64,000 nucleotides of DNA. Source: an uncultured Marvinbryantia sp. Lineage in GTDB: Bacteria; Bacillota; Clostridia; Lachnospirales; Lachnospiraceae. The stretch's first letter is position 1; each line of letters opens with the position of its first letter. Shown in pieces: positions 1 to 8,491 of this stretch. The notes under the pieces were generated by a model that was given only the letters and a program-made list of their open reading frames with translations, made no database searches and was not told where the DNA came from. The stretch covers positions 1 to 64,000 of the forward strand of contig CALDMO010000013.1 of NCBI GenBank assembly GCA_937915375.1, given 5' to 3'. A program made the position numbers and the translations under genes.

Positions 1-77
1 AGCAATCAAAACTACTACGCTTAAAAAGTCTAACTTTTGGGGGTCACCTCATTTTCAAATGATGCTATCTATTCTTT

Positions 78-1316
78 TTATTCTGCAAGAATCGCATCAA
101 TTTCAGCCTTTGCATCATTAAAAGCTTCTTCCGGAGTTTTCTCCTGATTCAATGCATACTGTACAGCATCAAGAAATGGTGTGTACATCTCATTATATTT
201 TAAACTATATGGTGCTTCGCCTACTTCAAGTGCCTGACGTAAAACCTCATACTCTTCATGACCCGCATAAATTTCATTGTCAAACAAATCAGCACGTGCC
301 GGAATATTTCCAGATGCCGCAAGCTGGTCTACCTGTACCTCTTCTGTCAGACAATACTCAACAAACTGCCATGCCTCTTCCGGCATATCTGTATTTGCTA
401 AAATAGACATACTGTCACCGCCGGAGAAAGAAGCGTATGTTTCACCATCAGCAGACGGAACTAACACACATCCCGCATTAAAATCATACTGGTCATTTAC
501 AATATCGCCTACTGCAGAACTTCCCAATACAATCATAGCCGCTTTCTGAGATTTAAAAGCATCAGCAGTAGCTGTCCAATCATAAGAGGTAATAGATTCT
601 GGAGTCACTTTATGTTTATAAACTAGGTCTGTGATAAATTGTAAGGAACTAACCGCTTCTGGGGAATTTAAAAGAGATTCTTTTCCATCCTCACTTGTAA
701 ATTCACCTCCAGCATTCCAAACATAAGGACCATATGTAAACATCATGCCTCCAGCATCCGCTGCTGAAAATACATATCCGTAACAATCTTCTGTCGTACA
801 TGCTTTTGCTGCCTCAATTAACTCATCCCATGTTTTTGGCGGTGACTCCGGATCAAGCCCATTTGCTTCAAACATGTCTTTGTTATAAATCAGAACACTC
901 AAATCCGGTGCAAACGGGACAGCATACTGAGCACCATCATAAGTTGATAGGTCAAGAAGACCTCCCGAAAAAGCATCTTTAAATTCCAGTTCATTAAATT
1001 CCGCTGTAATATCTTTCAACGCACCAATCGAAGCATAGTACGGAACCAGAACACAGTCAATGGAGACAATATCTGGCGTATCGCCAGAAGAAAGAGCAAG
1101 TGCTAAATCATCTGACATATCAGACGGTTCTGTCACATTTACCTTTATGCCCGTCTGCTCTTCGAATGCTGCAGCGGCTTCTGATACTTCATCATAATAC
1201 GAATTTCGAACCCACACTTCAAGGGTTCCATCTTCTGCACCAGCAGTCATTGACATTCCGCAAAGCCCCGCCATCATAGAAACCGAAAGTAAACTGCATA
1301 CTATTTTTTTGTTCAT
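78..1316 (-). CDS. Extracellular sugar-binding protein of an ABC transporter (family 1 solute-binding protein)
   Basis: This 412-residue protein probably binds a sugar or oligosaccharide outside the cell and delivers it to a membrane permease. The N-terminus has lysines and a hydrophobic stretch ending in SMTAGAED, a Sec signal peptide. The Cys in AGLCG lacks a canonical lipobox, so lipid anchoring is uncertain. The family-1 pattern is visible: LEVWVRN at the mature start, GIKVNVTEP, and YAVPFAPDLSVLIYNKD in the middle. An upstream in-frame ATG exists at 1334, but GAAAGGAG sits 7 bases before the ATG at 1316, which decides the start. The permease genes would lie to the left, outside the window. 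The divergent AraC-type gene is its likely regulator. Confidence 0.85.
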   Translation of the reverse strand: MNKKIVCSLLSVSMMAGLCGMSMTAGAEDGTLEVWVRNSYYDEVSEAAAAFEEQTGIKVNVTEPSDMSDDLALALSSGDTPDIVSIDCVLVPYYASIGALKDITAEFNELEFKDAFSGGLLDLSTYDGAQYAVPFAPDLSVLIYNKDMFEANGLDPESPPKTWDELIEAAKACTTEDCYGYVFSAADAGGMMFTYGPYVWNAGGEFTSEDGKESLLNSPEAVSSLQFITDLVYKHKVTPESITSYDWTATADAFKSQKAAMIVLGSSAVGDIVNDQYDFNAGCVLVPSADGETYASFSGGDSMSILANTDMPEEAWQFVEYCLTEEVQVDQLAASGNIPARADLFDNEIYAGHEEYEVLRQALEVGEAPYSLKYNEMYTPFLDAVQYALNQEKTPEEAFNDAKAEIDAILAE

Positions 1317-1382
1317 TTTAACTTCTCCTTTCATACATTAAATAGTTTTTTTGCATACTTTTTCGCGCGAATTCATTTTACA

Positions 1383-1456
1383 ATTATATATATTTACTAA
1401 TTTCATTTTTATTCTAGCGAAATTGCACTTATATTGAAACAGTATCATTAGCGAAA
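1383..1456 (-). promoter_or_regulatory. Promoter of the sugar-binding protein gene with a two-site AraC-type operator
   Basis: On the minus strand a TATAAT (1383-1388) is preceded at 17 bp by a poor -35, TAAAAA (1406-1411). Directly upstream are two copies of TAGCGAAA in plus-strand notation, at 1415-1422 and 1449-1456, 34 bp apart in the same orientation. A weak -35 next to paired direct repeats is the usual layout of an AraC-activated promoter, and the AraC gene is divergent. A 10-bp palindrome TTCGCGCGAA (1362-1371) lies in the 5' leader. Assignment to this regulator is inference. Confidence 0.45.
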
Positions 1457-1583
1457 AAATATAATTATATTAGCATACAAATTATAACAATATCAACTAT
1501 TATGACTTCTATATATTTGACATTTTCCTTAATTTATGCCATTATTTACTATAACAATATCATTATTATAGGAGACTATTACT

Positions 1584-2468
1584 ATGCCTTTTATTAATAT
1601 ACAATCTCCCTCTTATCCATTTTACTTTTTTTCCGGAAATGCTACCTATCGCCCCGGAGATGCACATTCTTCCAGAAAAGGAATCATTTGTTTTAATCTG
1701 ATTGTTGTAGAAACAGGAACTTTATATATGCAAATTGAAAATCAAAAATTTGCTGTACATAAAAATGACGCTATTATTATTCCTCCCAATTATTCTCACA
1801 AAGGCTATCGCATTTGCAGTGAAAAAACTATTTTTCACTGGCTCCATTTCAACACCACTGAAACATACAACGTATCTGAAACTCCAAATAATATTATTAT
1901 CAGTCCAACTAACTCATTTACACCTTCTCATCATACGTTATCTTTGCCAATGTTTCAGACTATACATCAAAACGATATTGAAAACGTTATTTCTCTCATG
2001 TCACAACTCGAAACACAGACTATTAATTTTTACAATCGTTCCAATACAATCGTAAAAAATATAAATAATCCTCTTTATCAACAAGAATTATTTATACGTC
2101 TTTTACAAATTATTTCAATTTCTCCGCCAAGATCGTCCGTAAATGAAATTGCATATATTGCAATGCAATACATTAATACACACTATGCTGAAAAAATCAC
2201 CTTAGAACAATTGGCTAAGGTCACAAACTGCCATCCAACACATTTGATCCGTTGTGTAAAAAAGCAATATAATATATCCCCAAATCAATTATTAATAAAC
2301 ACTCGCCTTCACAGAGCCTGCGGATTGCTAACCTCAACACAAATCCCAATTACTACAATCGCTTATCAGGTTGGATTTTCTTCACCCTCTTATTTTGGTA
2401 AACAGTTTAAACTCTCTTATCAGTATTCTCCTAAAGAATACCGACAAAAATTTTCCGAATTGAAATAG
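1584..2468 (+). CDS. AraC-family transcriptional regulator with N-terminal cupin domain
   Basis: This 294-residue regulator has a sugar-sensing cupin-like N-terminal half (about residues 15-100; HKNDAIIIPPNYSHKGY is the typical beta-barrel strand pair). A C-terminal pair of helix-turn-helix motifs spans about 185-290, with LEQLAKVTNCHPTHLIR and ITTIAYQVGFSSPSYFGKQF as the two recognition regions. The start follows AGGAGACTATTACT. It is divergent from the solute-binding protein gene and probably activates it in response to the transported sugar. The gene is visibly more AT-rich than genes further right, which may reflect a different origin. It ends just before a bidirectional terminator. Confidence 0.88.
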   Translation: MPFINIQSPSYPFYFFSGNATYRPGDAHSSRKGIICFNLIVVETGTLYMQIENQKFAVHKNDAIIIPPNYSHKGYRICSEKTIFHWLHFNTTETYNVSETPNNIIISPTNSFTPSHHTLSLPMFQTIHQNDIENVISLMSQLETQTINFYNRSNTIVKNINNPLYQQELFIRLLQIISISPPRSSVNEIAYIAMQYINTHYAEKITLEQLAKVTNCHPTHLIRCVKKQYNISPNQLLINTRLHRACGLLTSTQIPITTIAYQVGFSSPSYFGKQFKLSYQYSPKEYRQKFSELK

Positions 2469-2489
2469 TTATTCTCCGTTTATCATAAC

Positions 2490-2538
2490 AAAAAGGAATT
2501 GTTATTCGCTAATTTAGTGCCAATGACAACTCCTTTTT
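2490..2538. terminator. Bidirectional intrinsic terminator between araC-type gene and glycosidase gene
   Basis: Arms AAAAAGGAATTGTTATT (2490-2506) and AATGACAACTCCTTTTT (2522-2538) pair with few mismatches and give an A/T tract on both sides. It sits between two converging genes. Confidence 0.75.
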
Positions 2539-2556
2539 CTTTGTCTCATTTTCTGC

Positions 2557-4089
2557 CTACTTTACCTTCTTCATCCTCACTGCCATATACTCTTTTCCCG
2601 GCAGCTCTACTATAAATTTTCCTTTCTGTATACCTCTATTCTCTATTGCCATCTCCCAAGTATCAATCACTTCCACTTCATATTCCGTTGTATCATCAAA
2701 ATAAAATTCTCGGAAAGACGGACGCATAAAGCTAAAGTAGAAAATATAGTAATCGCTCCCCTGCTGCCACGGAAACGGGGCTGCTGCGCGTGCAGCTACA
2801 GCATCCCAATATCCCTCAACAGGTTCCATGCCCGGCCCCGGTGTCTCACACATAATCTTATATAAAAATTTAATACGCTCCGGAGATGTACCATGCAGCC
2901 TGCCGCCATGTGACCACCATAATTTTCCTTCCGGATGCAGATACGTTTCGCCATGACCTGGAAATCCGCCGCGGCAGAAAGCTTCCCAAAACCGTCTTGT
3001 CATCTCCTCACCGCTGATATTTCCCCATCCATGCTGAATATTCCCTTCGTAAGCAATTTCGTCCAGCACAACCGGCTTTTTGTAGCGTTCCCGCCATTCA
3101 TTCACAAGCTCCGCACTCTTATACAAATCCTGTCTCTGGATGCTGCAATGTGTCACCCACGGACGGCTGTAATCATAAAATGGTCCGCAGTTATGAATCG
3201 AACGCAAATGATTATACGGATCCTTTTCACAGATAATCCTTGCATAACGTTCCCAGTCCTTCAGCGATTTCTGCGGCATCAGATCATATTCATTTGCAAG
3301 CGACCACCAGACATTGCGATATGCTGAAAATCTGGCTAGCACATATTTCCAGTAACGATCGTCGCTCTCCGCATCCATCAGCGAAAATCCCCAGCGGTCA
3401 TATGGATGCATCACAATCAGATCTGCCTGAATGCCAATATCTTTCAGATCGTCAATCCGTTTTTCAATCAGTTGAAAATGCTTCGGATTAAATCTTGTAA
3501 AATCCCAGTTATTACCTGGAGCGTTTCCGGTATATTCATTGAAATTATCCTTTGTTAAAACAGAACTGTCGCACGGAGTCCCCTCAAACGGATAAGAGAT
3601 CGGTTCGTGAAGGTTATAATCATAATGTTTCGGGAACACGCAAAAGCGTATTTTATTAAACGCACTGTTCTTTAATGTTTCCAGTGTCTGTTCCTGCTGC
3701 TCCTTTGACTGAAGATTCCATACATAGCAGGTTGTCCCGATGGAATGATACGGCGTACCGTCCTCATACGCAAAATAATATGTGCGCACAACGCGTACCG
3801 GTCCGTGATTTCCCTCAGACGGAGCCGTTGCTTCAAAAGTTCCCTCTGCCTTTTCCTCTGAAAAGCTTCCTTCCACTGTAAATGTATAGGTTCCTTCAAA
3901 AGACGGCATAAACCGCACTTTATAAATACCATCTCCGTCATAAAATCCGTCTACAGTCTTTACTTCATTTTTATGCATGAATGTTCCGCGGATCCCATAA
4001 TCCGTAAATGGATTTCCATCTTTTTTTCCTGAAACCGCCACTTCAAAAACTTCCCATTTTTCTACCGTCGGCTGATAATTCAAGTCCAT
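2557..4089 (-). CDS. Glycoside hydrolase with DUF5060, DUF4038-like catalytic and DUF5605 domains
   Basis: This 510-residue protein has no signal peptide, so it is probably a cytoplasmic glycosidase acting on imported oligosaccharides. The N-terminal 85 residues (EVAVSGKK..., GIYKVRFMPSFEGTYTF) form a beta-sandwich of the DUF5060 type. A TIM-barrel region follows (about 95-400) with NKIRFCVFPKHYDYN, WWSLANEYDLM and KPVVLDEIAYEG. The last two place acidic residues at the ends of strands 4 and 7, as in clan GH-A. The C-terminal part resembles DUF5605. DUF4038 proteins include apiosidases, but the substrate here is not known. The start follows a GGGGG tract. It sits next to the sugar-uptake gene but is separated from it by a terminator. 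Confidence 0.7.
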   Translation of the reverse strand: MDLNYQPTVEKWEVFEVAVSGKKDGNPFTDYGIRGTFMHKNEVKTVDGFYDGDGIYKVRFMPSFEGTYTFTVEGSFSEEKAEGTFEATAPSEGNHGPVRVVRTYYFAYEDGTPYHSIGTTCYVWNLQSKEQQEQTLETLKNSAFNKIRFCVFPKHYDYNLHEPISYPFEGTPCDSSVLTKDNFNEYTGNAPGNNWDFTRFNPKHFQLIEKRIDDLKDIGIQADLIVMHPYDRWGFSLMDAESDDRYWKYVLARFSAYRNVWWSLANEYDLMPQKSLKDWERYARIICEKDPYNHLRSIHNCGPFYDYSRPWVTHCSIQRQDLYKSAELVNEWRERYKKPVVLDEIAYEGNIQHGWGNISGEEMTRRFWEAFCRGGFPGHGETYLHPEGKLWWSHGGRLHGTSPERIKFLYKIMCETPGPGMEPVEGYWDAVAARAAAPFPWQQGSDYYIFYFSFMRPSFREFYFDDTTEYEVEVIDTWEMAIENRGIQKGKFIVELPGKEYMAVRMKKVK

Positions 4090-4197
4090 ATAATGCCCCC
4101 ATTTTCATTTATTTTCAAATCCTGTATCATTTCATTATACTATAATTTTCACACAAAAACAAATATTTGTTCCTTCTGTTTGCACATAAAATATACA

Positions 4198-4380
4198 TCA
4201 CAACCCATACCGTTTATACAGACTATTCCGATATCTTTTATTTTTCAAAAGTTTCTGTACATCCTGCAGGCGGTCTTCCTGCAGAAGCCGCTCTACCAAT
4301 TCCAACATTCCGTCTTCACCATATTTTCTGCCTTCCACTCTGCCGATATGTTCACCTTCCTTCCGACTAACCCTCATCAT
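4198..4380 (-). pseudogene. Short ORF resembling the C-terminal tail of Rpn-type (PD-(D/E)XK) proteins; remnant or small gene
   Basis: Sixty codons encode a charged helical peptide with MLELVERLLQ and a tail YRNSLYKRYGL. From memory such tails end Rpn/transposase-like nuclease proteins of Clostridia. The frame upstream continues as YR-stop-MMRVSRKEGE with another stop shortly before. The piece therefore looks like the end of a longer, decayed gene. No convincing ribosome binding site precedes the ATG. It could still be a free-standing small protein; confidence is low. Confidence 0.35.
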
Positions 4381-4432
4381 CTAACGATAAAAATATCAAT
4401 TCTGAAACGAATAACATAAACAATTATAAATT

Positions 4433-4469
4433 AAAAAAAGGTATAAAGCCCTAATAAGACTTTACACCT
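4433..4469 (-). terminator. Terminator of the 48-residue gene, also left boundary sequence of the unit
   Basis: On the minus strand GTGTAAAG and CTTTATAC (4467-4460 and 4448-4441) form a stem followed by seven T residues (4439-4433). The same sequence resembles, in inverted orientation, the sequence at 4704-4732. Confidence 0.6.
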
Positions 4470-4495
4470 GATTAACAGTTACGATTTCATAATAT

Positions 4496-4642
4496 TTAGT
4501 TTTGATCTTTTGCTGTTGCGATTTTGTCTAACAGCTCTACGATTTCATCTGTAGTGTATTGTTTTTTGTCACCAGTTGAAAAGATTAAACGCAATTCATA
4601 AAGAGTAGACATCTTTACCGATTTCATTTCTTTTTCAGTCAT
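4496..4642 (-). CDS. Small conserved-looking 48-residue protein of unknown function
   Basis: The protein begins MTEKEMKSVKMSTLYELRLI and ends with a helix DEIVELLDKIATAKDQN. It is acidic and helical, with no signal peptide or membrane segment. The start at 4642 is chosen because AAAGGA lies 8 bases upstream; another in-frame ATG at 4651 overlaps that site. The gene has its own promoter (TTTACA, 17 bp, TATAAT) and terminator, so it is a complete one-gene transcription unit. I recall similar short proteins in Clostridia but cannot name a family. Function unknown. Confidence 0.6.
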   Translation of the reverse strand: MTEKEMKSVKMSTLYELRLIFSTGDKKQYTTDEIVELLDKIATAKDQN

Positions 4643-4683
4643 GTTTTCCATCCTTTCCACCGCCTTTCTTGTATTATACCCTT

Positions 4684-4712
4684 ATTATACGGCGGTTTCA
4701 GTGAGGTGTAAA
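4684..4712 (-). promoter_or_regulatory. Sigma-A-type promoter of the 48-residue gene
   Basis: Minus strand: -35 TTTACA (4712-4707), 17-bp spacer, -10 TATAAT (4689-4684). The -35 lies inside the right boundary sequence 4704-4732. Confidence 0.6.
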
Positions 4713-4732
4713 GCTTTATTAAGCTATCAAGG

Positions 4733-4980
4733 AACGTTCTGATAAATATACGAAATTATGGCGAAACGCCTGATTTTCTGAGTTGGTACTGATATGTTAC
4801 TTGATTTTTATATTTTTGTCAATGTGGTTTAGTGATATTGTATCGCTTTTTATGACTTTGTTTTGCAAAATATAGGGATCAAAAAACAGCAAATCATATT
4901 TTGTATATGTATAATCAGTTTTTCGTCTTTATTCCCCACATTTTAAATTTTTTCATAACGCACTTCATACCCAAGCAATA
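4733..4980. other. AT-rich intergenic stretch without recognisable genes
   Basis: I see no open reading frame with a ribosome binding site and no RNA fold here. It separates the small-gene unit from the transporter operon terminator. Confidence 0.5.
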
Positions 4981-5022
4981 ATTTTCCCCTGACATATCCC
5001 ATTCCGCATGTCAGGGGAAAAT
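4981..5022 (-). terminator. Long perfect hairpin after the ABC transporter operon
   Basis: ATTTTCCCCTGACAT (4981-4995) and ATGTCAGGGGAAAAT (5008-5022) pair perfectly over 15 bp with a 12-base loop. The stem ends in A/T pairs and there is a T tract on the plus-strand side, so it may stop transcription from both directions. Confidence 0.65.
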
Positions 5023-5058
5023 CATTATCATTTTTTATAGCTTTCTTCCGTTTCTTTT

Positions 5059-7689
5059 CTAGCTCTCCGTATCCCGCAGTCTCTGTACAATGCTCTCTTT
5101 CTGCATCCGTTTATAGGCAACAGTCGGCACTACAGCCGCCAATACCGCCAGCAGCGGCAGCATGATTAAAAATGCCAGAAAATTCGGGCGATACACAAAG
5201 AACAAAATTACATTATTTAAAGCGGTCATTACCAGATAAGAAAGTCCGGTTCCAATAATCAGGCTGATCAATCCAGAAATCAACACATAATACAGCCCTT
5301 CCTCCAGCAGCATTTTTTTCAGCTGACTCTGTGTCATACCGATGCTACACAGGATCGCCAGCTCACGCTTGCGAGCAAGAATGCCAGTAACAACCGAATT
5401 GATAAAGTTCAGAACACCGATCAAGGCGATCACCGCTCCGAGCGCAATACCAATAATACGGATGGCATTGATCATCGTAGAAAATTCCTCCATCAAAGAC
5501 GCCTTTGTCATATAACCCATATCGGTATTTACATTTTCCGAATAATCCGCGATTACTTTTGTAAATGCCGGCAGCGCTTCCTCCTCCACTTCATAAGAAA
5601 CAGAAAGTCTCCAACTGTATGGATCGGCTTTTACATCCTCCAGCGGCAGTACCGCCTGCACAGCATTAACCGGATACCCTCCATCCAGCATACTCGGCGG
5701 AATCTCCACGATCGCCATAACCTCATATTCCGTCTCCTTCATGTTTTCCCAATAACCGCTGAGCGTATTTCCAGCCTCATCCTTAATTTCAACAAATTCG
5801 GAATTTTCATCCGGTGTAAGCACCGTTATCTTTTCTCCCGGCTCGTAAATACGTTTCCCCTCTGTATGATCGCCGATGATATCTGTCAGAAGTACATAGC
5901 CGCCCTTTGCAAATTTCTCTGGATCCAGCGTACCGCCCAAAACCTTCAGTCCAGACAGAATTTCTGTGTCATAAGCATAAACGTCGGCTTCTATCTGTTT
6001 CTTTTCCAGGATTTCCTCAATTACCATCTTTCCCCATCCATCCTGACTCAGAATTTCTTCATCTACAAAAGACTGATAGCGCTCCATCGCCGTATCATCC
6101 ATTTTAATATCCGTAATGCCATAAATCTGCCAGGTCTCATTTTTCGATATCACGCCCGGCTGTGCGTCCGCCAGCTCCACATACTGCGGATCTACCTGAT
6201 CCGTTGTCACAATACCGCCTGCGCCGCCGCCCATCACATAATTGCATCCCAGCATCACATCGCCAAGCAACCGGCTGAAAAGGTAACTGTCAAGTCGGAA
6301 GCTCCCTACACCAGTCAATACTACGCACAGCAGTACCATACTCAGCGACAGGGAAAACAACACTAACGAAGTCTTTTTCTTATTTCGTCCGAGGTTCGAA
6401 AGCGCCATCCGGTGAATCCGGGCGCCTGTTTCTGATCTTCTGACCTTTTTGCGTCCGTTTTCACCCTCTGTATAACGCACTGCCTCCACCGGAGAAACAC
6501 TTCCGGCTATCTTGCCCGGCTTGCGGCAGCTGATAAATACCGTGATCAGCGCAAATACAATCCCGAATACCGCAACCTGCGGATGAAACTTCAGTTTAAT
6601 GTCAAACCCATACGTTGACATCTGCATTGCGATCGGAAAGATAAACGACGATGCCAGATAACCTACCGCCAGACCGATTGGTATACCGGCCACGGATAAA
6701 AGCAACGCCTGTCTCCGGATCATTCTCTTAATCTGCCGTTTCGTTGTACCGATCGTTTTTAAAAGTCCATAAAAACGAATATCCTGGAAAACCGAAATAT
6801 AAAAAATATTGTAAATAATCAGATAACCGGTGATCAGAATTACAATCAATGCCACCCCCATGATCACCATACTCAAAGGATCGATTGCTTCCGCCCGATT
6901 CTGCATATACGCCCAGTTTACACCGTAATTTAAAGTAACATCCGGCTCGTATCCCGCCTCTGTAATGATCGCCCGCACTTTTTCCTCAATCCGCTTTGAA
7001 CTGTCAAAATAAAGTCCGACTGCATAAAGACCGGATCCGGCGTCATTCGGATGCTGTTCTCCCCAACTGACGAATTCTTTATCTGTCAGATTGCCTTTTA
7101 ACTTTTTCCAGTAATCCTCCGATACATACAACTCAGAAGCGTGTCCGATCGCGCTTCCCTCATACCAGCCGCATACCCGGAACATCTCTTTAACGGTTTC
7201 TCCATGAAAAGAAAATTCCAACGGAATCTGTGTTCCCAGTTCATATGGCAGTTTCAGCTCGTCAAACACATAAGTATCGACAATTAGTTCATTTTCTGCC
7301 TGCGGCATCCGTCCTTCCGCCAGCTCAATAAAAGAATTTTCCAATTCCTTCTCTCCCTGCGCCAGACGAATTTCACACTGCCGTTTCTTCAAATTATCTG
7401 CCACACCGATAAAAATATTCCACGAATAGTCTTTGACCCGCGTATCTGCCGTTACCTTTTCTACCTGTTCCCAGGTCGCCGCTTTCAATCCGGCATGAAA
7501 ACGTCCGCCCACCTCACGCATGGTAGATTCCTGCGCGACATCCATCATCCCGGTTCCCATTGCCGCCAGTGAAGTAAACAACATACAAGTCAGTGCGATT
7601 GCTGCCACGGCAAAAAGATTTCGCATCTTACTGTTTTTGAGGCTGCGCGTCGAAAGACGGCGCGTTACCTCCTGATTGTTATTTCTCAT
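5059..7689 (-). CDS. FtsX-type ABC transporter permease (MacB/Bce-like exporter)
   Basis: This 876-residue permease has two FtsX-type halves. TM1 lies near residues 24-46, followed by a large extracytoplasmic domain (about 50-265). Three membrane segments follow between about 268 and 392, with FYGLLKTIGTTKRQIKRMIR as the coupling region. TM5 is near 440-468, then comes a second large outside domain (about 470-735) and three final segments. Such proteins export or release antimicrobial peptides, lipids or lipoproteins from the membrane. It overlaps the ATPase gene by 11 bp, so the two are translationally coupled, and it follows its own two-component system. The start is preceded by GGAGGG. Substrate unknown; peptide-antibiotic defence is the best guess from context. 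Confidence 0.85.
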   Translation of the reverse strand: MRNNNQEVTRRLSTRSLKNSKMRNLFAVAAIALTCMLFTSLAAMGTGMMDVAQESTMREVGGRFHAGLKAATWEQVEKVTADTRVKDYSWNIFIGVADNLKKRQCEIRLAQGEKELENSFIELAEGRMPQAENELIVDTYVFDELKLPYELGTQIPLEFSFHGETVKEMFRVCGWYEGSAIGHASELYVSEDYWKKLKGNLTDKEFVSWGEQHPNDAGSGLYAVGLYFDSSKRIEEKVRAIITEAGYEPDVTLNYGVNWAYMQNRAEAIDPLSMVIMGVALIVILITGYLIIYNIFYISVFQDIRFYGLLKTIGTTKRQIKRMIRRQALLLSVAGIPIGLAVGYLASSFIFPIAMQMSTYGFDIKLKFHPQVAVFGIVFALITVFISCRKPGKIAGSVSPVEAVRYTEGENGRKKVRRSETGARIHRMALSNLGRNKKKTSLVLFSLSLSMVLLCVVLTGVGSFRLDSYLFSRLLGDVMLGCNYVMGGGAGGIVTTDQVDPQYVELADAQPGVISKNETWQIYGITDIKMDDTAMERYQSFVDEEILSQDGWGKMVIEEILEKKQIEADVYAYDTEILSGLKVLGGTLDPEKFAKGGYVLLTDIIGDHTEGKRIYEPGEKITVLTPDENSEFVEIKDEAGNTLSGYWENMKETEYEVMAIVEIPPSMLDGGYPVNAVQAVLPLEDVKADPYSWRLSVSYEVEEEALPAFTKVIADYSENVNTDMGYMTKASLMEEFSTMINAIRIIGIALGAVIALIGVLNFINSVVTGILARKRELAILCSIGMTQSQLKKMLLEEGLYYVLISGLISLIIGTGLSYLVMTALNNVILFFVYRPNFLAFLIMLPLLAVLAAVVPTVAYKRMQKESIVQRLRDTES

Positions 7690-8404
7690 AGCGCCGCCCT
7701 CCTGTATTTACTGGATAGCCTTTTTCATAACTGCTGCGTCCGCCGACAATCCTACCGTCCTCAATACGGATCACACGGTCTGCCAGCTGTGCCATCGCAT
7801 CATTATGGGTAATCATTACAATTGTCTGCTGGAACTGCTCTCCGGTCAGTTTGAGAAGCCCCAACACCTCCTGCGAAGTTTTCGAATCGAGATTTCCGGT
7901 CGGTTCATCTGCCAAAATAATTGCCGGTTTACTTGCCAGCGCGCGGGCGATCGCCACTCTCTGCTGCTGTCCGCCGGAAAGCTGGTTCGGCATACTGTTC
8001 TTTTTGTCCAGTATCCCCAGTACCTGCATAATTTCTTTGACAAACGCTCGATCAGGCTTCTCCCCATCCAGTTCGATCGGCAGCACAATATTTTCATAAA
8101 CGTTTAAGATTGGCACCAAGTTATAGTTCTGAAAAATAAAACCGATGTTTCTTCTGCGGAAAATCGTCAGATCGGATTCATTTAATTTAAAGATCTCTTT
8201 TCCGGCTACGATCACTTCCCCGGATGTAGCATAGTCCAACCCGCCCAACATATGCAGCAGGGTGCTTTTTCCGGAACCGCTCGTTCCCACGACAGCCAGA
8301 AATTCGCCCTCCTCCACCGAGAGATTGACACCATCCAACGCTTTCACCAGGCTCGCTCCCTGTCCATAATATTTTTTCAGATCAATTGTTTTTAAAATCT
8401 CCAT
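7679..8404 (-). CDS. ABC transporter ATPase (LolD/BceA type)
   Basis: This 241-residue ATPase drives the adjacent FtsX-type permease. Visible motifs are Walker A GTSGSGKST (about 41-49), Q-loop in IGFIFQNYNL, signature LSGGQQQRVAIARAL, Walker B ILADEPTGNLD and the switch histidine in VMITHND. Length and motif spacing match the LolD/MacB-ATPase family. Its stop overlaps the permease start by 11 bp. The promoter region directly upstream carries a direct repeat likely bound by the neighbouring response regulator. Confidence 0.93.
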   Translation of the reverse strand: MEILKTIDLKKYYGQGASLVKALDGVNLSVEEGEFLAVVGTSGSGKSTLLHMLGGLDYATSGEVIVAGKEIFKLNESDLTIFRRRNIGFIFQNYNLVPILNVYENIVLPIELDGEKPDRAFVKEIMQVLGILDKKNSMPNQLSGGQQQRVAIARALASKPAIILADEPTGNLDSKTSQEVLGLLKLTGEQFQQTIVMITHNDAMAQLADRVIRIEDGRIVGGRSSYEKGYPVNTGGRRYEK

Positions 8405-8442
8405 GCGAATGCTCCCTTCTAATAGCAGTTCTTTATAGTCTT

Positions 8443-8476
8443 ATCCTAGCACGTACTCCTGACACCTTCCTGACAC
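8443..8476 (-). promoter_or_regulatory. Extended -10 promoter with 11-bp-spaced direct repeat, likely response-regulator operator
   Basis: Minus strand: two exact copies of GTGTCAGGA (8476-8468 and 8465-8457) begin 11 bp apart, the spacing used by OmpR-type dimers. They overlap the place of the -35 of an extended -10, TGCTAGGAT (-10 hexamer 8448-8443). This layout fits activation of the ATPase-permease genes by the regulator at 9500-10189. Confidence 0.55.
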
Positions 8477-8491
8477 AAAAGAAAAAAGTTC

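Larger units (their letters stand above)
4440..4732. repeat. Imperfect inverted sequences bounding a 293-bp small-gene unit
   Basis: Read inward, the left end (4440-4469) and right end (4732-4704) both finish in CTTTACACCT. Both carry TAATAA just before it: CTAATAAGACTTTACACCT on the left, TTAATAAAGCTTTACACCT on the right. The unit holds exactly one short gene. No target-site duplication is obvious. Confidence 0.4.

Noticed and set aside
1430..1450. TGAAACAGTATCA as a catabolite-responsive element
   Set aside because: It is one base short of the cre consensus and lacks the central CG; not supported.
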